Of a stretch of 42,533 nucleotides of DNA, positions 1 to 8,008 are shown in pieces. The stretch lies in contig DLMV01000016.1 of the NCBI GenBank assembly GCA_002478225.1, positions 15,198 through 57,730 of the forward strand, in the 5' to 3' direction. This DNA is from Deltaproteobacteria bacterium UBA7527 (GTDB lineage: Bacteria; Desulfobacterota; Syntrophorhabdia; Syntrophorhabdales; Syntrophorhabdaceae). How positions within the stretch are numbered: the first letter of the stretch is position 1; every line of letters begins with the position of its first letter. The translations under genes and the position numbers were made by a program. The notes beneath the pieces were generated by a model. The model searched no databases and had not been told where the DNA came from. It saw nothing but the letters and a program-made list of their open reading frames with translations.

Positions 1-2
1 AA

Positions 3-350
3 GATATTTATATCACAGGAAACACAAATAACCTGCAGCAGGTGATCATCAATATCGTTAATAATGCGCGGGAGGCGATTTTGCCCGATCGCGGTGAGAT
101 CACTTTAAAGACGTATGTGAAAGAGGGCGATCGAAAGAAGTGGGCCTATATTGAGATCAATGACACGGGGAAAGGCATTCCGAGAAATATCATGGACCGG
201 ATTTTTGATTCATTCTTTACAACAAAACCGAACGGAACGGGTTTGGGCCTTTCAGTAAGCAAGAGGATCATTGAAGAACACGGCGGAAAACTTATAGCGA
301 GAAATCTGCCCGGAGGAGCTTCGTTGACCATAAGTCTTCCATGCGGTTAG
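3..350 (+). CDS. Sensor histidine kinase, C-terminal ATPase part (cut by window edge)
   Basis: The reading frame is open from base 3 and ends at 350; the N-terminus lies outside the window. What remains is the HATPase_c domain: an N-box (QQVIINIVNNAREA), a G1 box (DTGKGIP), an F-box region (IFDSFFTTK) and a G2 box (GTGLGLS). It would bind ATP and phosphorylate a histidine that lies upstream and is not visible. The gene ends just before an NtrC-type regulator on the same strand, so the two most likely form a two-component system controlling sigma-54 promoters. The sensor domain and signal cannot be determined from this fragment. Confidence 0.93.
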   Translation, partial: DIYITGNTNNLQQVIINIVNNAREAILPDRGEITLKTYVKEGDRKKWAYIEINDTGKGIPRNIMDRIFDSFFTTKPNGTGLGLSVSKRIIEEHGGKLIARNLPGGASLTISLPCG

Positions 351-383
351 ATCTTTCATCTTGCCTGGAGGGCAATGACAATA

Positions 384-1787
384 ATGAAAAAAGATAAATT
401 CAAAGTTCTTGTGGTAGATGACGAGGACAGCATCCGGAACAGATGCGTCCAGTTGCTCCAGAAAAAAGGTTACAACGTGCAGGGAGTGAATGACGGGGAA
501 CAGGCCCTTTTTCTCATTAAGAAAGATGATTTTTCATTGGTGATCGCCGATATACGGATGCCCGGACTGAATGGGATAGACCTTCTTGAGAAGATAAAAG
601 AAACTCATCCGGACACGGAAGTGGTAATGATCACCGGTTATGGAACTGTAGACAATGCTGTAGAGGCTATGAAATTGGGAGCCTATGATTACATTACCAA
701 GCCTTTTGACATGGACAGGCTGCTCAAGATCGTAGGTCATATTGAGACAAATTTTTCATTGAAAAATGAGATCGGTGTTCTGAAGGATGAATTGAAGAAG
801 TTCTCCAGCCGCCATGACTTTATCGGCGTCAGCGAGGAAGTGCAGCAGATATTTGAGCTGGTGCAAAAGATCTCCCCGATAGATTGTAACGTTTTGATCC
901 AGGGGGAGAGCGGTACGGGCAAGGGGTTGCTTGCCCAGGCAATCCATTACGGCAGCCCGAGAAAGGAATACCCTTTTGTTGTGGTAGACTGCGCAGCGCT
1001 GACAGAAAGCCTGCTTGAAAGCGAGCTTTTCGGATACATGAAGGGCGCATTCACCGGCGCGTATGCGAACAAGGAAGGCTATTTCAAGATCGCCGATCAC
1101 GGAACCATATTTCTTGACGAGATCAGCGAACTCTCCACATCCCTCCAGGGAAAACTGCTTCGCATGGCTCAGGACCATGAGATCATTCCCGTTGGGGGCA
1201 CAAAGCCCGTCAAGATCAATACGAGGATCCTTGCGGCTACCAACAGGAACCTTGAGCAGCTTGTTAAAGAAGGGAAATTCAGAGAAGATCTTTACTTCAG
1301 GATAAACGTCGTGAAGATCGATATTCCCCCTTTAAGGGAGCGCAAAGAAGATATACTGCCCCTAACGCATTTTTTTCTGGATAAATTTAAGAAACGGTTT
1401 GACAAGAATGAGCTTTCAATAGACGAACAGGTCTTGGCATTTTTTCAGCAGTACGATTGGCCCGGGAATGTAAGGGAACTGGAAAATGTGGTGCAACGGC
1501 TGGTCATTACCGCTGATAAGCGAAGAGCGACAATGAAAGACCTGCCGGAAAAGATGCGGTCTTCGGTGCCGGCACACGGGGCAAAAGAACACGACAATCT
1601 CCGAGATCTCGATTTTGCGGAAGCAAGAAAAAGGTGCCTTGATAGCTTTACGAGAGAATACCTTGTCGACGCCCTGAGGTATCATCAGGGGAACATCTCA
1701 AGAACGGCAAAGGATATCAATATTCAAAGACCTTCTATCCAACGGATGCTGAAGCGTTATAACATAAAGAAGGAAGAATATTTGTAA
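384..1787 (+). CDS. NtrC-family sigma-54-dependent response regulator
   Basis: Receiver, AAA+ and Fis-type DNA-binding domains in order. The receiver (about residues 5-120) has the acidic pair in VVDDE and a phosphoacceptor Asp in VIADIRMPG near residue 56. The AAA+ domain has Walker A GESGTGKG, an intact GAFTGA loop that contacts sigma-54, and Walker B GTIFLDE. The C-terminus has a Fis-like helix-turn-helix (NISRTAKDINIQRPSIQ). A GGAGGG at 367-372 lies only two bases before an ATG at 375 but 11 before the ATG at 384, so I prefer 384 (467 residues). It follows the sensor kinase fragment and precedes three sigma-54 promoters within 15 kb, which are its obvious candidate targets. Direct control is inference. 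Confidence 0.95.
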   Translation: MKKDKFKVLVVDDEDSIRNRCVQLLQKKGYNVQGVNDGEQALFLIKKDDFSLVIADIRMPGLNGIDLLEKIKETHPDTEVVMITGYGTVDNAVEAMKLGAYDYITKPFDMDRLLKIVGHIETNFSLKNEIGVLKDELKKFSSRHDFIGVSEEVQQIFELVQKISPIDCNVLIQGESGTGKGLLAQAIHYGSPRKEYPFVVVDCAALTESLLESELFGYMKGAFTGAYANKEGYFKIADHGTIFLDEISELSTSLQGKLLRMAQDHEIIPVGGTKPVKINTRILAATNRNLEQLVKEGKFREDLYFRINVVKIDIPPLRERKEDILPLTHFFLDKFKKRFDKNELSIDEQVLAFFQQYDWPGNVRELENVVQRLVITADKRRATMKDLPEKMRSSVPAHGAKEHDNLRDLDFAEARKRCLDSFTREYLVDALRYHQGNISRTAKDINIQRPSIQRMLKRYNIKKEEYL

Positions 1788-1940
1788 AGGATGTGGATCT
1801 TTTAGGTTACATGATACCTCGGAGATACAGACCCCCTTGTTTTATCCTTCGGCAGCAACACAAACTGAACTTAACGAACGAACATACGGGTAGTTTTGTA
1901 GAGATCCAATAATTACAATAAGATATAAATTTCATAATAA

Positions 1941-1965
1941 GCCTTCCGTAAAAAAGGCCTTTTTT
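1941..1965 (+). terminator. Possible weak intrinsic terminator after the NtrC-type gene
   Basis: GCCTT at 1941-1945 can pair with AAGGC at 1954-1958, followed by six T at 1960-1965. The stem is only 5 bp and lies about 150 bases after the stop codon, so the call is tentative. The rest of the 1788-2238 gap is A+T rich and holds an imperfect inverted repeat at 2072-2094 (TATCG ... CGATA with inner GGTT/AACC) and the sigma-54 promoter. I see no gene in it. Confidence 0.4.
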
Positions 1966-2110
1966 GTGATGTAAAGGTGCAATGCGGTCGGGACGGCATG
2001 TATCCCCAAGGTTACACATATCCGTGATGATTACCCCCCGGTATTTGTTGGCTAAATTCAATACATAACAATATCGAAAGGTTATAAACCGATATCCATA
2101 AAAGATATTG

Positions 2111-2126
2111 TGGCATAAGAATTGCT
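2111..2126 (+). promoter_or_regulatory. Sigma-54 (-24/-12) promoter for the molybdenum hydroxylase operon
   Basis: TGGCATAAGAATTGCT matches the sigma-54 consensus (TGGCAC-N5-TTGCW) with exact spacing between the GG and GC elements. Transcription would start near 2138, giving a leader of about 107 bases before the ATG at 2245. A word GGTTACACA lies about 100 bases upstream (2010-2018); the same word sits 92 bases upstream of the sigma-54 promoter at 11441, so it may be part of an activator site. Confidence 0.85.
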
Positions 2127-2244
2127 CATGTATTTTTACAAAGCACTGGGAACAGCATATGAACACATTACTATATGAAAAAATTTATAAGACACAAAGA
2201 AAAAACAAGCCCTTAATAGAAAGGTAACAAAAACGGAGGTGTCT

Positions 2245-3183
2245 ATGCGGCCAGGATATTTTGAAGATTTAGAAAGTTTCGTTGAGATAAGCTCTGTAAA
2301 GTTCGAGTACCTGGAGCCTAATTCGTTAAAAGAGGCATGTTCAATGCTTGCCCAGTACAAGGAAAAGGCAAAATTGATCGCCGGCGGCACACAGCTTATC
2401 CCTTTGATGAAGATGAGAAAGGTGAACCCGGAATATCTAATTAATCTTAAGAATATACCAAACCTTGAATATATTGATTATTACAGTGACTTCGCGGAAG
2501 AAGGCGTAAAGATAGGTGCGATTGCAACACTCTTTGATCTGGGCCGTTCGGTGATAATAAACGAAAGGGCAAGCGTTCTCGTTGAGGCGATCAACAAGAG
2601 AGAGCTGCGGCTGAACAAGACCAGGTGGGCATACTATATGACCACTATCGGCGGGGGCCTCTCAAGCCCTGACACGGCAGCCGATATTGCTCCGGCATTG
2701 ATGATCTTGGACGCAAAGGCTGTTATGCAGGGCCTTCAGGGATGGGAGACGGTGCCCATAGAGAATCTCTTTACGACGAACGGGAATGGAGAAGCATATG
2801 AGATCATCGGAGAGATAAGGATACCGAAGCAGCAGGAAAGCGAAGTGGGCCTGGTGTATGAAAAGAGCGCAGGCAAAAACGGATCACCAAGCATAGGCGC
2901 GGCAGTTTATCTCAGACTGGACCTGAAGCATGTGGACATAGAAGAGATAAGGATCGTAGTGGGCGGAATAGGAAATGCTCCTGTTGAAGCACAGGAAGGA
3001 CCGGCAATAATGAAAGGCAATCCTATCGACGACCACCTGATAATCGATGCAGCAGATGTAGCTGCCGGCGAGGTCTGCGGCGACTCTGACCCGGAGACCC
3101 TGGAAAGAACAAGAGAGCTGATCGAAGAAGCGATACGGCATGCCATTGACCGTTCCATCGGTGATTTTGCGCTTGGGTATTAA
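2245..3183 (+). CDS. FAD-binding subunit of a molybdenum hydroxylase (first, divergent paralogue)
   Basis: 312 residues of the CoxM/CutM/HcrB-type FAD-binding family. It carries electrons between FeS clusters and an acceptor through FAD. FAD motifs are AGGTQL near residue 48 and a divergent TIGGGLSSPDTAADIAP near residue 135, where the family usually has TIGGNLxxAxPxxD. There is no cysteine in the loop where 4-hydroxybenzoyl-CoA reductase beta subunits carry an extra 4Fe-4S cluster. GGAGG at 2235-2239 sits just upstream of ATG 2245, which sets the start; an in-frame GTG at 2239 lies inside the ribosome site. It is the first gene after the sigma-54 promoter. A second, more canonical paralogue follows at 3872. 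The divergent FAD loop raises the possibility of a specialised role. Confidence 0.88.
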   Translation: MRPGYFEDLESFVEISSVKFEYLEPNSLKEACSMLAQYKEKAKLIAGGTQLIPLMKMRKVNPEYLINLKNIPNLEYIDYYSDFAEEGVKIGAIATLFDLGRSVIINERASVLVEAINKRELRLNKTRWAYYMTTIGGGLSSPDTAADIAPALMILDAKAVMQGLQGWETVPIENLFTTNGNGEAYEIIGEIRIPKQQESEVGLVYEKSAGKNGSPSIGAAVYLRLDLKHVDIEEIRIVVGGIGNAPVEAQEGPAIMKGNPIDDHLIIDAADVAAGEVCGDSDPETLERTRELIEEAIRHAIDRSIGDFALGY

Positions 3184-3247
3184 ACAATCAATATCCCTTC
3201 AATAAGGATATGCGGATATAAAAATATGTGCAGGAGGTAAGAAGGAG

Positions 3248-3475
3248 ATGGCGGAAATGAGGATCAAATGTCTTTACGGCAGACAGGACTGTATGTTCGT
3301 AAAGAAAGGAACATGTCCAAGAGAGGATCAGTGCCTGCTCGCAGGCGAACTTAAGGCCAAGATGAAACAGAAAGAAAAAGAAGAACAAGAAGGAGGTGAG
3401 GATCTACAAAATGCTGATACAAGAGAAATTCACAGTGAAAGCGCCTATTCAGCAGGTGTGGCGGTTCATCATTAA
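3248..3475 (+). CDS. Small Cys- and Lys-rich protein, unknown function
   Basis: 75 residues, not recognised. The N-terminal half has four cysteines spaced C-x6-C-x7-C-x5-C (CLYGRQDC ... GTCPREDQC), which could bind an FeS cluster or zinc. The middle is a charged Lys/Glu-rich helix. AGGAGGT at 3232-3238 lies nine bases before the ATG, a very good ribosome site. The 3' end overlaps the start of the next gene by 65 bases in another frame, so its last third may be loosely constrained. It sits between two Mo hydroxylase genes, so a role in assembly or electron transfer is possible, but that is only inference from position. Confidence 0.6.
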   Translation: MAEMRIKCLYGRQDCMFVKKGTCPREDQCLLAGELKAKMKQKEKEEQEGGEDLQNADTREIHSESAYSAGVAVHH

Positions 3476-3869
3476 CCCTGAGCTGATAGGAAATTGTGTC
3501 CCTGGTTGCGAGAAGATCGAAGCGATAGATGAACGTACCTACACAGCTACCGTGAAAGCCGGGGTTGGTCCGATAAAAGTTCGGTTTAAGATCACCACTT
3601 CGTTGACCCAGATAGACGAGCCGAAACATATCCATATGGAAGCAAAAGGAGCTGACCTGGGGATGGCGGGGAGCTTTACCCAGGCAAGCGATGTTTACCT
3701 GAGAGAGGTCTCGGCGAGCGAAACCGAGGTTGCATACTCATCCAATGTAACTGTTACAGGCAGGATCGCTCTTTTTGGTGACAGGATTATGCGAGCACAG
3801 GCAAAGAAGATTGGTGAAGAATTCATACAGGCTTTAAAAGAAAAAATTGAAGGACATAAGGAGACCTAA
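3411..3869 (+). CDS. CoxG-like SRPBCC-fold protein
   Basis: About 153 residues. The start of the protein (MLIQEKFTVKAPIQQVWRFI) and the phrase IGNCVPGCEKIE match the CoxG / carbon monoxide dehydrogenase subunit G family, an SRPBCC (START-like) fold. CoxG proteins are not part of the catalytic trimer; known roles include membrane recruitment or maturation of Mo-hydroxylases. A GGAGGTGA at 3392-3399 precedes ATG 3411. The gene overlaps the small Cys protein and is separated from the next FAD subunit by two bases, so it is translated as part of the same operon. This short form has only the core domain, without the C-terminal membrane anchor of some CoxG proteins. Confidence 0.85.
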   Translation: MLIQEKFTVKAPIQQVWRFIINPELIGNCVPGCEKIEAIDERTYTATVKAGVGPIKVRFKITTSLTQIDEPKHIHMEAKGADLGMAGSFTQASDVYLREVSASETEVAYSSNVTVTGRIALFGDRIMRAQAKKIGEEFIQALKEKIEGHKET

Positions 3870-3871
3870 TC

Positions 3872-4744
3872 ATGAAAGATTTCGAATATTTTTCAGCCAG
3901 CAGTCTGCAAGAAGCTTGCTCTTTGATCTCCCAGTACAAGGATGTGGGCAAGGTGCTTGCCGGCGGTCAATCACTCATTACCCTTCTCAGGCAGAAGCTG
4001 ATAAGTCCTACATGCCTCATTGACATAAAAGGGCTTAAAGAGCTCGATTATATCGAATTCGATAAGAAGAGCGGTTTGAGGATAGGCGCATTAACAACAC
4101 ACCGGGCAATTGAAAAATCTCCATTGATACAGGAGAAATACAATGTGCTCTCTGAGATGGAGAAGAGCGTGGCCTCGGTGCAGACGAGGAACTGGGGCAC
4201 CATAGGCGGCAACCTTTGCAGCGCAGACCCTATCGGAGACCCGGCGCCTTCGTTGATCGCACTGGGTGCGAAATTAAAATTAGTGAGCGCAAAGGGAGAA
4301 AGGATAGTAGCGCTGGAGGAGTTTTTTACGGATTACTTCACTACTATAATCGAGCCCGATGAGATACTCGCGGAGATCCAGATGCCGCCCCCTGCGCCCA
4401 ATACGGCAGTCGAGTATATGAAGTTCAGCACAATAGAAGCAGGGATAAAGATCGTGTCCACGTCGGTAGCCATTACCGTCGAGGCGGGCAGCGACGTATG
4501 CAAGGATGCGAAGATCGTCATGAGCGCAGTGGCGCCGATCCCTCTTGTTACGAAAAAGGCTGCGGAGATGCTGAAGGGCAAGAAATTGACCGATGATGTG
4601 ATCGAAGAAGCAGCAAAGATGGCTGCCTCAGAGACTGACCCCACCTCGGATGTTCATGCTTCAGCCGAATACAGGAAAGAGATCGTGAAGGTTCTCGTGA
4701 AGCGCGCGATAAAAAAGGCCTTTGAAAAAGCGAAGAAGGCTTAA
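3872..4744 (+). CDS. FAD-binding subunit of a molybdenum hydroxylase (second, canonical paralogue)
   Basis: 290 residues, CoxM/HcrB-type. It has both expected FAD motifs, AGGQSLITLL near residue 31 and TIGGNLCSADPIGDPAPSL near residue 110, plus the C-terminal CO dehydrogenase flavoprotein domain. AAGGAG precedes the ATG by about ten bases. Its neighbours are the CoxG-like gene upstream and the 2Fe-2S subunit 26 bases downstream, so it is the more likely FAD partner in the alpha-beta-gamma enzyme. It lacks an obvious 4Fe-4S loop. The operon therefore encodes two FAD subunits for one Fe-S and one Mo subunit, an unusual stoichiometry. Confidence 0.92.
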   Translation: MKDFEYFSASSLQEACSLISQYKDVGKVLAGGQSLITLLRQKLISPTCLIDIKGLKELDYIEFDKKSGLRIGALTTHRAIEKSPLIQEKYNVLSEMEKSVASVQTRNWGTIGGNLCSADPIGDPAPSLIALGAKLKLVSAKGERIVALEEFFTDYFTTIIEPDEILAEIQMPPPAPNTAVEYMKFSTIEAGIKIVSTSVAITVEAGSDVCKDAKIVMSAVAPIPLVTKKAAEMLKGKKLTDDVIEEAAKMAASETDPTSDVHASAEYRKEIVKVLVKRAIKKAFEKAKKA

Positions 4745-4770
4745 AAGCATTTAAAGGAGGAAGTTACGAT

Positions 4771-5262
4771 ATGAATGGCTCGAAAAAAACGATAAACGTC
4801 AAAGTGAATGGGGAATCATACGAATTGTCAATCAAGCCCAAGATGACCTTGCTTCAGCTTTTAAGGAATGAGCTGGGTCTGACGGGCACAAAACAGGCCT
4901 GTATGGATAATTCCTGCGGAGCCTGCACCGTGATCGTCAATAAAATGGCCGTGAAGGCCTGTTCGGTCCTGGCGATGCAGGTGAATGGCAAGGAAGTTAC
5001 TTCTGTTGAGGGATTGGCTTCCCGAGACGGCAAACTGACGCCCCTCCAGGAGGCATTTCTGGAACACAGCGCTTTTCAGTGCGGGTTCTGTACTCCGGGG
5101 AAGCTCATGTCTTCCACTGCTATGCTGGAAGAGATGTCTGACCCCACCGAGGAAGACGTAAGAAGGGATATGGAAGGAAATCTGTGCAGGTGCACGGGCT
5201 ACGTACAGTATCTCGCGGCTATTATGGCAGTGGTCCGGCAGAGAAAGGAGGGATCGAAATGA
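4771..5262 (+). CDS. 2Fe-2S subunit of a molybdenum hydroxylase
   Basis: 163 residues, the small subunit type of the xanthine dehydrogenase family (CoxS/HcrC-like). Cysteines 44, 49, 52 and 64 form the plant-ferredoxin-type cluster site (CMDNSCGACTVIV ... KAC), and Cys 104, 107, 139 and 141 form the second cluster site (CGFCTPG and LCRCTGY). All eight ligands are present. It carries electrons between the Mo centre and FAD. A strong AGGAGG precedes the ATG. Its stop overlaps the ATG of the next gene by four bases (ATGA at 5259-5262), a sign of translational coupling to the Mo subunit. Confidence 0.96.
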   Translation: MNGSKKTINVKVNGESYELSIKPKMTLLQLLRNELGLTGTKQACMDNSCGACTVIVNKMAVKACSVLAMQVNGKEVTSVEGLASRDGKLTPLQEAFLEHSAFQCGFCTPGKLMSSTAMLEEMSDPTEEDVRRDMEGNLCRCTGYVQYLAAIMAVVRQRKEGSK

Positions 5263-7619
5263 ATGAGCGCTCTGTAGTAGGAAAACCTTTACCAAGGGTT
5301 GATGGCAAGGCAAAATTGACGGGGAAGGCAAAATTTACAACCGACGTTGTGCTTCCCGGCATGCTTCACGCGAAGTTGTTAAGAAGCCCACTTCCCCATG
5401 CGAAGATCCGCAGCATCGATACGAGCAAGGCAGAGAAACTGCCCGGTGTTGTGGCAGTGATCACCGGGAAGGATACATGGGGGATCAGATACGGTTTTGT
5501 TGATACGCCGAACTACCCGGCAGAAGAACGCCCGATCGCCGAGGATAAGGTCCGTTTTATCGGAGAGACGGTGGCGGCAGTAGCGGCCATAGACCCCGAT
5601 ACCGCAGAAGATGCGCTGGACCTTATTGAAGTGGATTATGATCCTCTGCCCCCGGTCTTTGACCCCGTTGAGGCGATGAAGGACGGCGCCCCCCAGATAC
5701 ACGGTGAGATCACCCGTACCACATCATGCGCTTGGGAAGACTGGGGTGTCGCGAGAAAGTCACATTCATACACACCGGTGAACAATGTTGCCGCAAGGGT
5801 GCTTGTTACATACGGCGATGTCGAGAAAGGATTTGCAGAAGCGGACTATGTCCGCGAGGACCGTTCCAGGAGCCCGGGCACTTCCCATATGGCAATGGAG
5901 CCGCACACAATGGTAGCAAGCTGGGACCCCTTTGAGCAGAAGCTTGACGTGTGGATGAACCACATGGCCTATGAATTGAAGCGGTACTGGCTGCACAAGA
6001 CGCTGGACATTCCTATCACAAAGATAAGGATCCACAAGACATATGTTGGGGGCGCATTTGGAGGGAAGGCCCCCTGTTATGACTATGAGGTCATTTGCGG
6101 TTTTCTCGCAAGGAAGTTATGCAAACCGATAAAGATAGAGTTGACCAGAGAGGAGGTCTTCTCTTCATGCAGGAACAGCCACAGGTTCGATATCAATATA
6201 AAAACAGGCGTAAAGAAGGACGGCACCATTGTCGCCCAACACGTCAGTGTCATCGTGGACGCCGGCGCTTACAAGTGCAGCGCACCGGTTGCAATGTTCT
6301 TAAGCCATGCCATGTGCGACCCCTGCATTGACCGTAAGAATGTAAGGCATGAAGGCGTCGCGGTCTATACGAACAAGAACTTCAATTTCGCGAGAAGGGG
6401 ACACGGCGCACCACAGATGCGTCTTGCCGCTGACTGCCAGTACGACCAGATCTGTGAAGACCTAGGATTGGACCCTGTAGAGTTTTTATTAAAGAACCTC
6501 AGAAAGAAAGGCGATGTTTGTCCCAACGGCGACAGGTTGGACAGCTACGGCCTTCCGGAAGCCATCAAGAAAAGCGCCGAGGCCATCGGGTGGAAAGAGA
6601 AACGCGGTAAACAGAGAGACAAGAACCGCGGTGTGGGCATTGGCATTAACGGCATGTTCAGCGGTTCGGGATACTGGCCCTTTGCCTGCACTGCGATCGT
6701 CAGGCTCAACCATGACGGCACGATCACGCTTATTGAAGGCGACTGCGAGTTCGGCCAGGGCGCGGATACGGCATACAGCCAGATCGCAGCAGAGTGCCTG
6801 GGGCTGTCTTTGGAGGACGTGACCCTGATATCGAGCGATTCAGAGCTGTGCCCGATGAACTACAGCAACTTCCTGAGCGGTGGTCTGTTCGTTGGCGGCG
6901 GTGCAGTGTATAACGCGGCGATGAACCTCAGGGAGAAGATCCTGAGAGTAGCCAGCGAAGTAATGAGGGCGAAACCGGAGGACATTGAACTGAAGAACAG
7001 AGCGGCGTTCCTTAAAAGCAACCCGAAAAGGTCTTACACATTCACAGAGCTCATGAGATACCATATCCAGAAGCACCTGGGTGATCCGCTTATCGGCTAC
7101 GGATACAAGAAGGCAGTGCCTGAGATAGAATTCTATCCGAGCCTCTCAAAAGGCACAGGGAGATTTACCGATGCCTATGGTTTTACGGCATCTACCGCCG
7201 AGGTTGAAGTTGACAGAGAGACAGGCAGGGTCCGGGTCCTCAAGATAGTCGTGGCGGATGACTGTGGTTTTGAGATAAATACTGCAGCCATAAAGGGACA
7301 GATGGTAAGCCAGGCGGTCCAGGGAATGGGCGATGCCCTGTTCGAAGAGATCATGGATGATGAAGGGCGCGTGCTCAATCCGAACCTTGTTGATTATGAG
7401 GTGCCAAGGGCCTTCGATATACCGGAGATCGAGGTGATTGATTGCTCGGATTACGAGCCGAAAGGTCCGTTCGGTGGAAAAGAGGCAGGAGAGTGCGCAA
7501 GAGCTGCGGTCATCTCAGCCGTGGTCAACGCGATCTATGATGCAACGGGCGTAAGGGTAATGAGGATCCCGGTAACCCCTGAAAGAATGTTCAACGCATT
7601 GAAAGCGCAAGGAAAGTGA
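5259..7619 (+). CDS. Molybdopterin-binding catalytic subunit of a molybdenum hydroxylase
   Basis: 786 residues from the ATG in the ATGA overlap, with GGAGGG just upstream. It is the large subunit of the xanthine dehydrogenase / aldehyde oxidase / 4-hydroxybenzoyl-CoA reductase family. The N-terminal hammerhead domain starts at VVGKPLPRVDGKAKLTG. The Mo-cofactor regions include GGAFGGKAPCYDYEV and an RRGHGAPQ segment. Near the C-terminus, GKEAGECARAA sits where the family has its catalytic Glu (GxGE); the Glu is present. The enzyme would hydroxylate or reductively dehydroxylate an (aromatic) substrate. A CoA ligase and transporters nearby favour an aryl-carboxylate or aryl-CoA substrate. I cannot tell this from xanthine, aldehyde or N-heterocycle enzymes by eye. 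Confidence 0.93.
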   Translation: MNERSVVGKPLPRVDGKAKLTGKAKFTTDVVLPGMLHAKLLRSPLPHAKIRSIDTSKAEKLPGVVAVITGKDTWGIRYGFVDTPNYPAEERPIAEDKVRFIGETVAAVAAIDPDTAEDALDLIEVDYDPLPPVFDPVEAMKDGAPQIHGEITRTTSCAWEDWGVARKSHSYTPVNNVAARVLVTYGDVEKGFAEADYVREDRSRSPGTSHMAMEPHTMVASWDPFEQKLDVWMNHMAYELKRYWLHKTLDIPITKIRIHKTYVGGAFGGKAPCYDYEVICGFLARKLCKPIKIELTREEVFSSCRNSHRFDINIKTGVKKDGTIVAQHVSVIVDAGAYKCSAPVAMFLSHAMCDPCIDRKNVRHEGVAVYTNKNFNFARRGHGAPQMRLAADCQYDQICEDLGLDPVEFLLKNLRKKGDVCPNGDRLDSYGLPEAIKKSAEAIGWKEKRGKQRDKNRGVGIGINGMFSGSGYWPFACTAIVRLNHDGTITLIEGDCEFGQGADTAYSQIAAECLGLSLEDVTLISSDSELCPMNYSNFLSGGLFVGGGAVYNAAMNLREKILRVASEVMRAKPEDIELKNRAAFLKSNPKRSYTFTELMRYHIQKHLGDPLIGYGYKKAVPEIEFYPSLSKGTGRFTDAYGFTASTAEVEVDRETGRVRVLKIVVADDCGFEINTAAIKGQMVSQAVQGMGDALFEEIMDDEGRVLNPNLVDYEVPRAFDIPEIEVIDCSDYEPKGPFGGKEAGECARAAVISAVVNAIYDATGVRVMRIPVTPERMFNALKAQGK

Positions 7620-7637
7620 CCCTTCATAATACCCCCC

Positions 7638-7677
7638 GTAGAGACCCCCGACGCTTCTCGCTGAGCGGGGTCTCTAC
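7638..7677. repeat. Perfect 11-bp inverted repeat after the Mo subunit gene
   Basis: GTAGAGACCCC at 7638-7648 is exactly complementary to GGGGTCTCTAC at 7667-7677, with an 18-base loop. No T-run follows, so it is not a standard intrinsic terminator. It could protect the 3' end of the upstream message or be a dispersed repeat. It separates the catalytic genes from the MoaD-like gene. Confidence 0.6.
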
Positions 7678-7746
7678 CCTCCGTTATTGTGTCGGGGTGA
7701 TAGGGAGATGCTGAAGGCAGGGGATACCGCGCAGAGGAGCGATTTG

Positions 7747-8004
7747 ATGGTAGTAAAAGCAAAAACAAATTTTGTAGGTGAGGTTGCGCTGGAGATGGAA
7801 TCGCCGACGCTGAAAGAGGTGGTGATCGAGCTATCCGACAGAGCTGGTTTCCCTATCTGTTCCCCTGACAGCGGGGAGATCCAGGGCGATTTTAAGATCT
7901 ACGTAAACGGCGTTGAGTATGAAAATATCGCGAACGGCAACAACATAGCGCTGAAAGAGAAGGATGAGGTAGAAGTAACAATGGTTATCCTGGCAGGAGG
8001 ATAA
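7747..8004 (+). CDS. MoaD/ThiS-family sulfur-carrier-like protein
   Basis: 85 residues. The chain ends in Gly-Gly after VTMVILAGG, the hallmark of beta-grasp sulfur carriers whose C-terminus is adenylated and thiocarboxylated (MoaD for molybdopterin, ThiS for thiazole, others for tungsten or siderophore pathways). AGGAG at 7735-7739, seven bases before ATG 7747, sets the start; earlier in-frame starts lack a good site. Its position right after a molybdopterin enzyme suggests a dedicated role in cofactor synthesis for that enzyme. No MoaE or MoeB partner is present here, so the client is unproven. Confidence 0.85.
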   Translation: MVVKAKTNFVGEVALEMESPTLKEVVIELSDRAGFPICSPDSGEIQGDFKIYVNGVEYENIANGNNIALKEKDEVEVTMVILAGG

Positions 8005-8008
8005 CCAT
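7981..8008. repeat. Perfect 11-bp palindrome spanning the MoaD-like stop codon
   Basis: ATGGTTATCCT at 7981-7991 pairs perfectly with AGGATAACCAT at 7998-8008 around a six-base loop. It covers the last codons and the stop of the sulfur-carrier gene and abuts a TTGACA at 8008. No T-run follows. It could be an mRNA-end hairpin or an operator site for the TRAP transporter promoter. Confidence 0.6.

Noticed and set aside
2245..7619. Firm naming of the Mo enzyme as 4-hydroxybenzoyl-CoA reductase (hcrABC)
   Set aside because: The FAD subunits lack the extra 4Fe-4S loop typical of HcrB, there are two of them, and the substrate cannot be deduced by eye.
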